The position numbers were made by a program, and so were the translations under genes. This document shows positions 1 to 5,404 of a stretch of DNA of 8,717 nucleotides, piece by piece; the stretch's first letter is position 1; each line of letters opens with the position of its first letter. The notes beneath the pieces were generated by a model. The model did not search any database, had not been told where the DNA came from, and worked only from the letters and a program-made list of their open reading frames with translations. The stretch spans positions 1 through 8,717 of the forward strand of contig DAHVFK010000120.1 of the NCBI GenBank assembly GCA_027317055.1. The letters are read 5' to 3'. Origin of the DNA: Betaproteobacteria bacterium (lineage in GTDB: Bacteria > Pseudomonadota > Gammaproteobacteria > Burkholderiales > SG8-39).

Positions 1-525
1 CGCTACGCGCCGCACCTGCCGGCGGCGGGGGAATTCGTGCTGTTCAACCGCAGCTGGTACAACCGCGCCGGCGTCGAGCGGGTGATGGGGTTCTGCACCG
101 ACGAGCAGTACGAGGAATTCATGGAAACGGTCGGCAGCTTCGAGCTGATGCTGGTGCGCTCGGGCGTGAAGCTGCTCAAGTACTACCTCGATATCTCGAA
201 GGACGAGCAGCGCCGCAGGCTCAAGAAGCGCGCCCGCGACCCGCTCACGCAGTGGAAGGTGAGCCCGATCGACGCCGAGGCGATCAAGCACTGGAAGGAC
301 TACACCCGGGCGCGCGACGAGATGCTGCGGCGCACGCACTCCGCGGTCGCGCCCTGGCACGTGGTGCGCGCCGGAGACAAGAAGTCGGCCCGCGTCAACA
401 TCATCAAGGACATCCTCAGCCGGCTGCACTACGGCGGCAAGAACGACCGGCTGGTCGCGCCGGATTCGAACGTCGTGTTCGAGTTCGACCAGGCCTGCAC
501 GGAGGACGGGAGGCTCGCGCGATGA
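1..525 (+). CDS. ppk2: Polyphosphate kinase 2 (PPK2, class I type), 5'-truncated by the window edge
   Basis: PPK2 enzymes move phosphate between polyphosphate and nucleotides (NDP/NTP) in the cytoplasm. The reading frame is open from base 1 and gives 174 residues before the TGA at 523-525. Visible family hallmarks are the LPAAGE segment (about fragment residues 6-11), the Walker B/lid block RSWYNRAGVERVMGFC starting at residue 17, the region KRARDPLTQWKVSP, and the late APWHVV...DKKSAR block. Class I proteins are usually about 270-300 residues or more, so roughly the first 100, including the Walker A loop, lie outside the window; the first internal ATG at 37 is not the true start. An oddity is Asn16 (codon 46-48), where the family consensus as I recall it has the Walker B Asp (FDRSWYNRAG). 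The stop overlaps the next start (ATGA at 522-525), which implies translational coupling. The family call is firm; nucleotide preference and direction cannot be read from the fragment. Confidence 0.93.
   Translation, partial: RYAPHLPAAGEFVLFNRSWYNRAGVERVMGFCTDEQYEEFMETVGSFELMLVRSGVKLLKYYLDISKDEQRRRLKKRARDPLTQWKVSPIDAEAIKHWKDYTRARDEMLRRTHSAVAPWHVVRAGDKKSARVNIIKDILSRLHYGGKNDRLVAPDSNVVFEFDQACTEDGRLAR
508..513 (+). promoter_or_regulatory. Ribosome binding site of the small exported protein
   Basis: GGGAGG lies inside the end of ppk2, 8 nt before the ATG at 522. It decides the start of the 147-residue protein, because the same frame stays open far upstream without a signal peptide. Confidence 0.6.
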
Positions 526-965
526 GCCTTTCGCGGCAGTTCGGCGTGGCGTGGCTCGCGTTGTACGCTGCCACTTCGATCGCCCAGTCGCCCGATACGC
601 TGTGGATCGAGAGGCCCGTCCCCGGCTATCGCGTTTCGCTGGCGGTGGAAAGCGTCGCGAACGCGGAAACGCCGGAGGCATATCGCACGCATGCGTCCCC
701 CGCCGAGCACCGGCTGACGGTGGTGATCCGCAGCGATGCAACCGGCCGTTCGGTCCAGCTCGCACGCGCCTCCGTCGACGTCGCGGAGAAGGGCTATGGC
801 GGCGCGAGCGTGGCCTTGAGCGAGGGCCCGGCCGGCGAGCGCGGCCTGTACCAGGCGCTCGTTCCGCTCGCCATTGCAACGGACTACCGCATCCTCGTGC
901 ACGCGACGCCCGCGGGCGAAAGCCGGACGTTGGAAGCCGAGTTCCAGTACCGACATCATCACTAG
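522..965 (+). CDS. Small exported protein of unknown function, beta-rich (possibly YtkA/FixH-like fold)
   Basis: This is a 147-residue protein. Residues 1-21 look like a Sec signal peptide: Arg5, a hydrophobic stretch FGVAWLALYAA, and a plausible cleavage after SIA (Ala21). The mature part has alternating hydrophobic residues typical of a beta-sandwich, with a segment HRLTVVIRSDATGRSV (about 63-78), a GLYQALVPL strand (108-116), DYRILVHA (121-128) and a terminal EAEFQYRHHH. That order (polar variant loop, then GxYxAxVPL, then YxIxV) recalls small YtkA/FixH-like periplasmic domains, but the match is weak and I do not assign a function. The three C-terminal histidines could bind metal (inference). 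The start at 522 is supported by GGGAGG at 508-513 with an 8-nt spacer and by the ATGA overlap with ppk2. An MFS gene begins 2 nt after its stop, so it may assist that transporter. Confidence 0.8.
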   Translation: MSLSRQFGVAWLALYAATSIAQSPDTLWIERPVPGYRVSLAVESVANAETPEAYRTHASPAEHRLTVVIRSDATGRSVQLARASVDVAEKGYGGASVALSEGPAGERGLYQALVPLAIATDYRILVHATPAGESRTLEAEFQYRHHH

Positions 966-967
966 CC

Positions 968-2257
968 ATGAGCGTCTCTTCGATGCCGATGAACGGGGAC
1001 GGCGCGGTGGCGCCGGCGCTGCGGCACGCAGGCGTGCTCTACGGAGCGTTCGCGGTGGCGCTCGCCTACGGCATGCTGATCCCGCTGGTGCCGGCGTACC
1101 TCGAGGCCGGCGCCGGAAGCACGCACGTCGCGCTGCATTCGGGCGCGCTCGCGGCGATGTTCATGGCAGGCGCTTCCGTCGCCGCGCCCTTCTGGGGCCA
1201 CCTGTCCGACCGGATCGGACGCGCAAGGGTCATTCTTGCCGGTCTGGCCGGCGCGGCTGCCGCGCCCGTCCCGTTCGCCCTGTCGCAAGGTCTGCCGGAG
1301 CTCTACCTGTTCCAGGGCCTGGCGGGCGTGTTCTTCGGTGCCGTGGCGCCGGTTGCCGCGGCGCTGCTGTTCGAGGACGGCGATCCTCTCGGCAGCGGGC
1401 GACGCCTTGCGCTGCTCGGTGCCGCGACGCTCGGCGGCTATCTCGCCGGCCCGGTGCTCGGCGGATGGATGGGTGGCTTGTCGGAGGCGGCGCGCGACGC
1501 GCTGCCGGCGCGCGAGGTCGTGCTCATGGCGCTCGCCGCGCACGCTTCGGTCGTGGGTCTCGCGGTGCCGCTGGCGTGGGCCGGGATGCGGTTCGGTCCC
1601 CGTTACGCGGCCGCTGGCGATGCTCGCGGTGCAGCTCCGGCGCCGCGCTCGCTCGGCGCGGTGATCCTCGCTCTGTCGGCCGCGATGCTGGCCGCGTTCA
1701 CGCTGGGCGGGTTCGAGATTTCGACTGCGCTGCACGTGAGAGGTCCGCTCGGCCTCGGCAGCCGCGCGGTCGCGGCCGTGTTCGTCGCCTGCGCGCTGGG
1801 AATGCTGATCGCGCAATTGGCCTTTCTTCCGCGCCTGTCGCTGCGAACCGGCCGCACGGCATGGGCGTTCGGGCTTCTCGCCGGCGTCGCCGCGCTGCTG
1901 GCCGGCGTACCGCTTGCGGCCTCGCTGGGTGCAACCCTGGCAACCGGGGGGCTGATCGGCGCCGGGCTGGGCCTCGCCATCGCCTTGCTCGGGCTGCAGA
2001 CGGCGGCGGTCGCCGGGCGCCGCCGGGGCCTTGCGCTCGGGCTGCAGAATTCGGCGGTGAACGCCGGCCAGGCGATCGGCTCTTATTCCGGGGGCGCGCT
2101 GTTTGCCTGGCTGGCTCAGGGCAGCTTTGCGGCGCTTTCGCTGGCGATCGCGGCCGGCACCCTGCTGCTCGCGCTCGCGGCGCGGGCGCAGCGCGCAAGA
2201 ATCCATTCCAACGGAGAACGACATGAACCCGGCAAGGCCGCTCGACCAAGCCCCTGA
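968..2257 (+). CDS. Major facilitator superfamily (MFS) transporter, probable drug/metabolite exporter
   Basis: A 429-residue inner-membrane protein, the normal length for a 12-helix MFS carrier. Starting at the ATG at 968, hydrophobic segments begin at about residue 21 (AGVLYGAFAVALAYGMLIPL) and recur to about residue 408. The MFS motif A, GHLSDRIGRAR, is at residues 77-87 between helices 2 and 3. A decayed repeat, PRLSLRTGR, sits at the equivalent place in the second half. The hydrophilic stretch around residues 215-235 (rich in Ala, Gly, Arg, Pro) is the central loop. The substrate cannot be told; motif A and general style fit proton-driven efflux. No clear Shine-Dalgarno precedes 968, which fits coupling to the gene ending 2 nt upstream; ATGs at 983 and 989 are alternative starts. 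The last 35 nt overlap petA, and the polar C-terminal tail ends in KAARPSP. Confidence 0.9.
   Translation: MSVSSMPMNGDGAVAPALRHAGVLYGAFAVALAYGMLIPLVPAYLEAGAGSTHVALHSGALAAMFMAGASVAAPFWGHLSDRIGRARVILAGLAGAAAAPVPFALSQGLPELYLFQGLAGVFFGAVAPVAAALLFEDGDPLGSGRRLALLGAATLGGYLAGPVLGGWMGGLSEAARDALPAREVVLMALAAHASVVGLAVPLAWAGMRFGPRYAAAGDARGAAPAPRSLGAVILALSAAMLAAFTLGGFEISTALHVRGPLGLGSRAVAAVFVACALGMLIAQLAFLPRLSLRTGRTAWAFGLLAGVAALLAGVPLAASLGATLATGGLIGAGLGLAIALLGLQTAAVAGRRRGLALGLQNSAVNAGQAIGSYSGGALFAWLAQGSFAALSLAIAAGTLLLALAARAQRARIHSNGERHEPGKAARPSP
2213..2216 (+). promoter_or_regulatory. Ribosome binding site of petA inside the MFS gene
   Basis: GGAG lies 6 nt before the ATG at 2223. It supports starting the Rieske protein there, within the MFS coding end, rather than at upstream in-frame codons such as the one at 2103. 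Confidence 0.6.
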
Positions 2258-2852
2258 CATCGACGACGAAGGCCCGGACCTGAAGCGGCGCGCGCTGCTG
2301 ACGCAGGCGACCACGGCTGCCGGCGGGCTCGCGCTCGCCGGCGCAGCGGTTCCCTTTGTCGCGAGCCTGCTGCCGAGCGAGCGGGCACGCGCGTTCGGCG
2401 CGCCGGTCAAGGTCGACTTCGGAACGCTCGCACCCGGCGAGCTCAGGACCGTCGCCTGGCGGAGCAAGCCGGTCTGGATCCTGCGGCGGACGAAGGAAAT
2501 GCTCGCGAGCCTCGATACGGACACGCGGCTGCTGGCCGATCCGAAATCGCAGGTAACGACGCAGCAGCCGGACTACGCGCGCAACGAGTCGCGCGCCATC
2601 CGGCCCGAAACATTCGTCTGCATCGGTTTGTGCACCCACCTGGGCTGCATTCCGAACTATTTCCCGCAGCCCGGGTCGGTTGGCGGCGACTGGCCGGGTG
2701 GCTTCTACTGCCCGTGCCACGGCTCGATGTTCGATCTCGCCGGACGCGTATTCAAGGGCGTGCCGGCGCCGACCAACCTGGTCGTGCCGCCCTACACCTA
2801 CACCGGCGCCGAAAGCGTCCTGATCGGCGCCGACAGTCCCAAGGAGACCTGA
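2223..2852 (+). CDS. petA: Rieske [2Fe-2S] subunit of ubiquinol-cytochrome c reductase (PetA), stand-alone copy
   Basis: PetA carries electrons from ubiquinol to cytochrome c1 in the bc1 complex; its head lies in the periplasm. The protein is 209 residues, normal for proteobacterial PetA. KRRALL (21-26) followed by a hydrophobic anchor (about 29-50) is the twin-arginine-like, uncleaved Tat signal anchor typical of the family. Both cluster boxes are intact: CTHLGC at 137-142 (ligands Cys137 and His139, disulfide Cys142) and CPCHGS at 163-168 (ligands Cys163 and His166, disulfide Cys165). The post-anchor PSERARA and the PVW(I)L, EMLASL and GRVFKGVPAPTNL stretches resemble betaproteobacterial PetA. 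In the usual petABC operon cytochrome b and c1 genes follow; here a DUF3141 gene starts 1 nt after the stop and an MFS gene overlaps the start. It is therefore probably a second, operon-specific copy (inference), not a dioxygenase ferredoxin, given the anchor and the box spacing. Confidence 0.93.
   Translation: MNPARPLDQAPDIDDEGPDLKRRALLTQATTAAGGLALAGAAVPFVASLLPSERARAFGAPVKVDFGTLAPGELRTVAWRSKPVWILRRTKEMLASLDTDTRLLADPKSQVTTQQPDYARNESRAIRPETFVCIGLCTHLGCIPNYFPQPGSVGGDWPGGFYCPCHGSMFDLAGRVFKGVPAPTNLVVPPYTYTGAESVLIGADSPKET
2841..2846 (+). promoter_or_regulatory. Ribosome binding site of the DUF3141 gene
   Basis: AAGGAG lies within the last codons of petA, 7 nt before the ATG at 2854. It is one of the strongest Shine-Dalgarno sites in the window and implies good independent initiation. 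Confidence 0.65.
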
Positions 2853-2853
2853 T

Positions 2854-4584
2854 ATGAATGCGCGCCCTCAATTCGAGACGGCTGCGTCGCTGGCGCCTGC
2901 CGCCGCATCGCCGGCGCTCGACGCCTGGAAATACCAGCGCGATTTCTGGCAGCGCAGCGTGCTGTTCTGGGCCACGCTGCGCGAGCGCGCGAACAACATG
3001 CTCGCGCACGAGCGTGCGGGCATGCCGCCGCTGCTCGATTTCAAGTACGAGACGATCCTCGACGCGCGCCGCTTCGAGCACCCGGCGAACTACGCCCTGC
3101 TGCGTATCACCGAAATCGCGGGAGACTGCTGGGAAGACTGCGTCGACGACGCAAAGCCGCCCGTGATCGTGGTCGATCCGCGCGCCGGCCACGGCCCGGG
3201 CATCGGCGGCTTCAAGCGCGACTCCGAGGTCGGCATGGCGATGCGCGAAGGGCATCCGGTCTATTTCGTGATCTTCTTCCCGGAGCCCGAGCCGGGCCAG
3301 ACGCTCATCGACGTGCTGCACGCGCTGAGGGGCTTCGTCGAGGAGGTCGCGCGCCGCCACCCGGGCAGGGCGCCGGTGCTGTACGGCAACTGCCAGGCCG
3401 GCTGGGCGGTGACGCTGCTCTCGGCCGACTGCCAGGGGCTTGTGGGACCCGCGGTGCTGAACGGCTCGCCGCTGTCGTACTGGGCGGGCGAGTCGGGCGT
3501 CAATCCGATGCGCGTCTCCGGAGGGTTGCTGGGCGGCGCCTGGCTCGCGCACCTGAGCGCCGATCTCGGCGACGGCCGCTTCGACGGCGCGTGGCTGGCG
3601 CAGAATTTCGAGAACCTCAAGCCGGAAAAGGCGATCTGGGAGAAGTACGCCGGCCTGTTCCATGCCGTCGACTCCGAGCGCGAGCGTTTTCTGGAATTCG
3701 AGCGCTGGTGGAACGGCTACTACTTCCTCAGCCGGGAGGAAATCCTCGCCATCGTCGAAAACCTGTTCATCGGCAACAAGCTCGAGCAGGGCCGCTTCCC
3801 GGTCTGCCACGGCTGCACGGCGGACCTGCGGCGCATCCGTAACCCGCTGGTCATCTTCGCCTCCTACGGCGACAACATCACGCCGCCGCAGCAGGCGCTC
3901 GGCTGGATCCCGGCGGTCTACCGCGACAGCGACGACCTCAGACGCGCGGGCCAGCGCATCGTCTACCTGACCAACCCGCACGTCGGCCACCTCGGGATCT
4001 TCGTCTCGGCCGGCGTCGCGCGCCTGGAGCACCGCGCCATCCTCGAGAGCCTGGACGAGATCGAGGCGCTCGCACCGGGCTTGTACGAGATGAAGATCGA
4101 CCACCCGGGCGGCGATCCGGACTGCCACAAGCCGGAATATACGGTGCGCTTCGAAGAGCGGCAGGTCGCCGATCTGCGAAAGGACTATCCGCACGAGGCG
4201 TTCGAGCGCGTGCGGCAGGTTTCCCAATTCAACGAAGCGCTGTACAAGGCGTTCGCGAGCCCCTGGGTGCAGGTCTTCGCCAACCCCTGGACGGCCGAGT
4301 TGCTCAAGTGGCTGCACCCCATGCGCGCGAGCCGCTACCTGTTGTCGGAAACCTTCAATCCCTGGATGCAGGGCGTGGCGTGGCTGGCCGGCATCGTCGA
4401 GCGCGAGCGCCGGCCTCTGGCGCAAGGCGACCCGATGCTCGAGGCCGAGCAGTTGGCGATCGACGGCCTGACCGCATGGGCCGAATACGGGCGCAAGCAG
4501 CGCGACGCCGGCTACGAGCGCCTGTTTCAGCTCCTTTATGCGCGCGCCGGGGACGAGGGGCAAGCATGGAATCGATCGAGCTGA
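2854..4584 (+). CDS. DUF3141 family protein, PHA-synthase-like alpha/beta hydrolase
   Basis: A 576-residue cytoplasmic protein recognised as DUF3141, sometimes annotated as a poly(3-hydroxyalkanoate) synthetase-like protein. The N-terminal helical part (about residues 20-110) includes DAWKYQRDFWQRSVLFWATL, recalling the substrate-side helices of PhaC. The core reads as an alpha/beta hydrolase. VIVVDPRAGHGPGIGGF (about 105-121) is the oxyanion-side strand/loop. The nucleophile elbow is YGNCQAGW with Cys180. FASYGDNITPP gives Asp340 and NPHVGHLGIF gives His379 (His376 nearby). A Cys nucleophile matches PhaC rather than Ser lipases, although the PhaC elbow GxCxGG is changed to GNCQAG. The C-terminal 180 residues are DUF3141-specific with no motif I can name. 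No signal peptide is seen. It is 1 nt from petA and overlaps the reductase gene by 19 nt. Acyl transfer or thioester hydrolysis is inference; polyester synthesis is unproven. Confidence 0.85.
   Translation: MNARPQFETAASLAPAAASPALDAWKYQRDFWQRSVLFWATLRERANNMLAHERAGMPPLLDFKYETILDARRFEHPANYALLRITEIAGDCWEDCVDDAKPPVIVVDPRAGHGPGIGGFKRDSEVGMAMREGHPVYFVIFFPEPEPGQTLIDVLHALRGFVEEVARRHPGRAPVLYGNCQAGWAVTLLSADCQGLVGPAVLNGSPLSYWAGESGVNPMRVSGGLLGGAWLAHLSADLGDGRFDGAWLAQNFENLKPEKAIWEKYAGLFHAVDSERERFLEFERWWNGYYFLSREEILAIVENLFIGNKLEQGRFPVCHGCTADLRRIRNPLVIFASYGDNITPPQQALGWIPAVYRDSDDLRRAGQRIVYLTNPHVGHLGIFVSAGVARLEHRAILESLDEIEALAPGLYEMKIDHPGGDPDCHKPEYTVRFEERQVADLRKDYPHEAFERVRQVSQFNEALYKAFASPWVQVFANPWTAELLKWLHPMRASRYLLSETFNPWMQGVAWLAGIVERERRPLAQGDPMLEAEQLAIDGLTAWAEYGRKQRDAGYERLFQLLYARAGDEGQAWNRSS
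4555..4560 (+). promoter_or_regulatory. Ribosome binding site of the FabI-like gene
   Basis: GAGGGG is 5 nt before the ATG at 4566, inside the DUF3141 coding end, and supports that start and the 19-nt overlap. Confidence 0.5.
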
Positions 4585-5348
4585 GCGGCCGCAAGGGGCT
4601 CGTCGTGGGCATCGCCAACGAGCACAGCCTCGGCTGGGCCGCGGCGCGCCGTTTCCGCAGCGCCGGAGCCGACCTCGCGATGACCTACTACAACGACAAG
4701 GCGAAGGCGCGGCTCGAGCCGCTGGCGAACGAGCTCGGCGCGCAGCTCTTCCTGCCCTGCGACGTCGCAGCCGCGGGCGAGCCGGAGTCCGTATTCCGCG
4801 AGATCGAACGGAGTTGGGGCCGGCTCGACTTCCTGCTGCATTCGGTCGCCTGGGCGCGCAAGGGTGCCCTGCACCGGCGGCTGCTGGACTGCCCGGCTGA
4901 GCTGTTCGCCGAATCGATGCTGGTATCGTGCCACTCGTTCATCCGCATGGCGCGGCTCGCCGAGCCGCTCATGCCGCGGGGCGGCAGCCTGATGACGATG
5001 ACCTATTACGGCGCCGAGAAGGTGGTCGAGCACTACGACGTGATGGGGCCGGTCAAGGCCGCGCTCGAGGCCTCGGTGCGTTACCTCGCCCACGAGCTCG
5101 GCCCCGGAGGAATCCGCGTCAACGCGATCTCGGCCGGCGCGGTGCGCACCCGCGCGGCATCCGGCATCGAGCATTTCGACGAGCTGCTCGACGAATCGGC
5201 GCGCAGATCGCCGCTGCGGCGGACCGTGGAGAGCGACGAAGTGGGCCGGGCAGCGCTCTTTCTGGCAAGCGAGAATTCCGCGGCGATCACGGGCGAGATT
5301 CTTCACGTGGACGCCGGATTTCACATCGAGGGAATGGCCTTTCATTGA
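4566..5348 (+). CDS. fabI: Enoyl-[acyl-carrier-protein] reductase (NADH), FabI-type SDR
   Basis: FabI reduces trans-2-enoyl-ACP in the last step of fatty acid elongation. This 260-residue protein has FabI rather than generic SDR features: the divergent nucleotide loop VGIANEHSLGWAAA (14-27), TYYNDKAKARLEPLA, CDVA (65-68), LHSVAWA (91-97), then TYYGAEKVV with Tyr147 and YDVMGPVK with Tyr157 and Lys164. Tyr-x6-Lys is the FabI spacing, and the numbering equals that of S. aureus FabI as I recall it (Ala95, Tyr147, Tyr157, Lys164). RVNAISAGAVRTRAASGI and the C-terminal GEILHVDAGFHIEGM complete the fold. It overlaps the DUF3141 gene by 19 nt and is probably its metabolic partner; from memory this pair often occurs with phosphotransacetylase and acetate kinase genes, which are absent here. 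It may be a second enoyl reductase specialised for this operon rather than the housekeeping enzyme, which would normally be elsewhere. Substrate (ACP or CoA thioester) is not determined. Confidence 0.88.
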   Translation: MESIELSGRKGLVVGIANEHSLGWAAARRFRSAGADLAMTYYNDKAKARLEPLANELGAQLFLPCDVAAAGEPESVFREIERSWGRLDFLLHSVAWARKGALHRRLLDCPAELFAESMLVSCHSFIRMARLAEPLMPRGGSLMTMTYYGAEKVVEHYDVMGPVKAALEASVRYLAHELGPGGIRVNAISAGAVRTRAASGIEHFDELLDESARRSPLRRTVESDEVGRAALFLASENSAAITGEILHVDAGFHIEGMAFH

Positions 5349-5358
5349 GGTTACCGCG

Positions 5359-5389
5359 CCGGGCGCATGACCGGGAGGCGTCGGCCCGG
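5359..5389 (+). other. Two mutually exclusive small hairpins in the fabI-ftsH gap
   Basis: In the only sizeable gap (5349-5404), CCGGGC at 5359-5364 can pair with GCCCGG at 5384-5389 (6 bp, 19-nt loop). Alternatively CCGGG at 5371-5375 pairs with CCCGG at 5385-5389 (5 bp, 9-nt loop). Both use the same 3' arm and end 1 nt before the ftsH Shine-Dalgarno. No run of T follows, so this is not an intrinsic terminator. In DNA this GC-rich the pairings may be chance. Confidence 0.3.
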
Positions 5390-5390
5390 A

Positions 5391-5400
5391 AAGGGGGTGA
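5391..5400 (+). promoter_or_regulatory. Strong Shine-Dalgarno of ftsH
   Basis: AAGGGGGTGA matches the full anti-Shine-Dalgarno complement AAGGAGGTGA at 9 of 10 bases and lies just before the ATG at 5405 (4 nt from its end). It is the best ribosome site in the window and suggests high FtsH translation. I see no convincing sigma-70 or heat-shock promoter in the 56-nt gap. Confidence 0.7.
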
Positions 5401-5404
5401 GAAC

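Noticed and set aside
37..39. GTG at 37 as the true start of a short PPK2 protein.
   Set aside because: The frame continues open to base 1 with family-specific residues (RYAPHLPAAGE), so the gene is merely cut by the window edge.
874..2226. Second + strand frame of 450 residues across the MFS gene.
   Set aside because: Arg-rich frame-shifted reading of the MFS gene, without membrane helices or motif.
962..2524. Long - strand open frame (520 residues) opposite the MFS and petA genes.
   Set aside because: Composition is Arg/Gln/His-rich with no motif; the + strand carries MFS motif A and the Rieske boxes.
2631..2726. Rieske boxes as part of a ring-hydroxylating dioxygenase or its ferredoxin.
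   Set aside because: The box wording CTHLGC/CPCHGS, the Tat-like anchor and the 209-residue length are those of bc1 PetA, including the two disulfide cysteines.
2752..4563. Long - strand open frame (603 residues) opposite the DUF3141 gene.
   Set aside because: No domain, low-complexity composition, and the + strand protein has a coherent catalytic triad and ribosome site.
5359..5389. Hairpin after fabI as a transcription terminator.
   Set aside because: The stem is only 5-6 bp and is followed by AAGGGGG, not by a T run; readthrough into ftsH is more likely.
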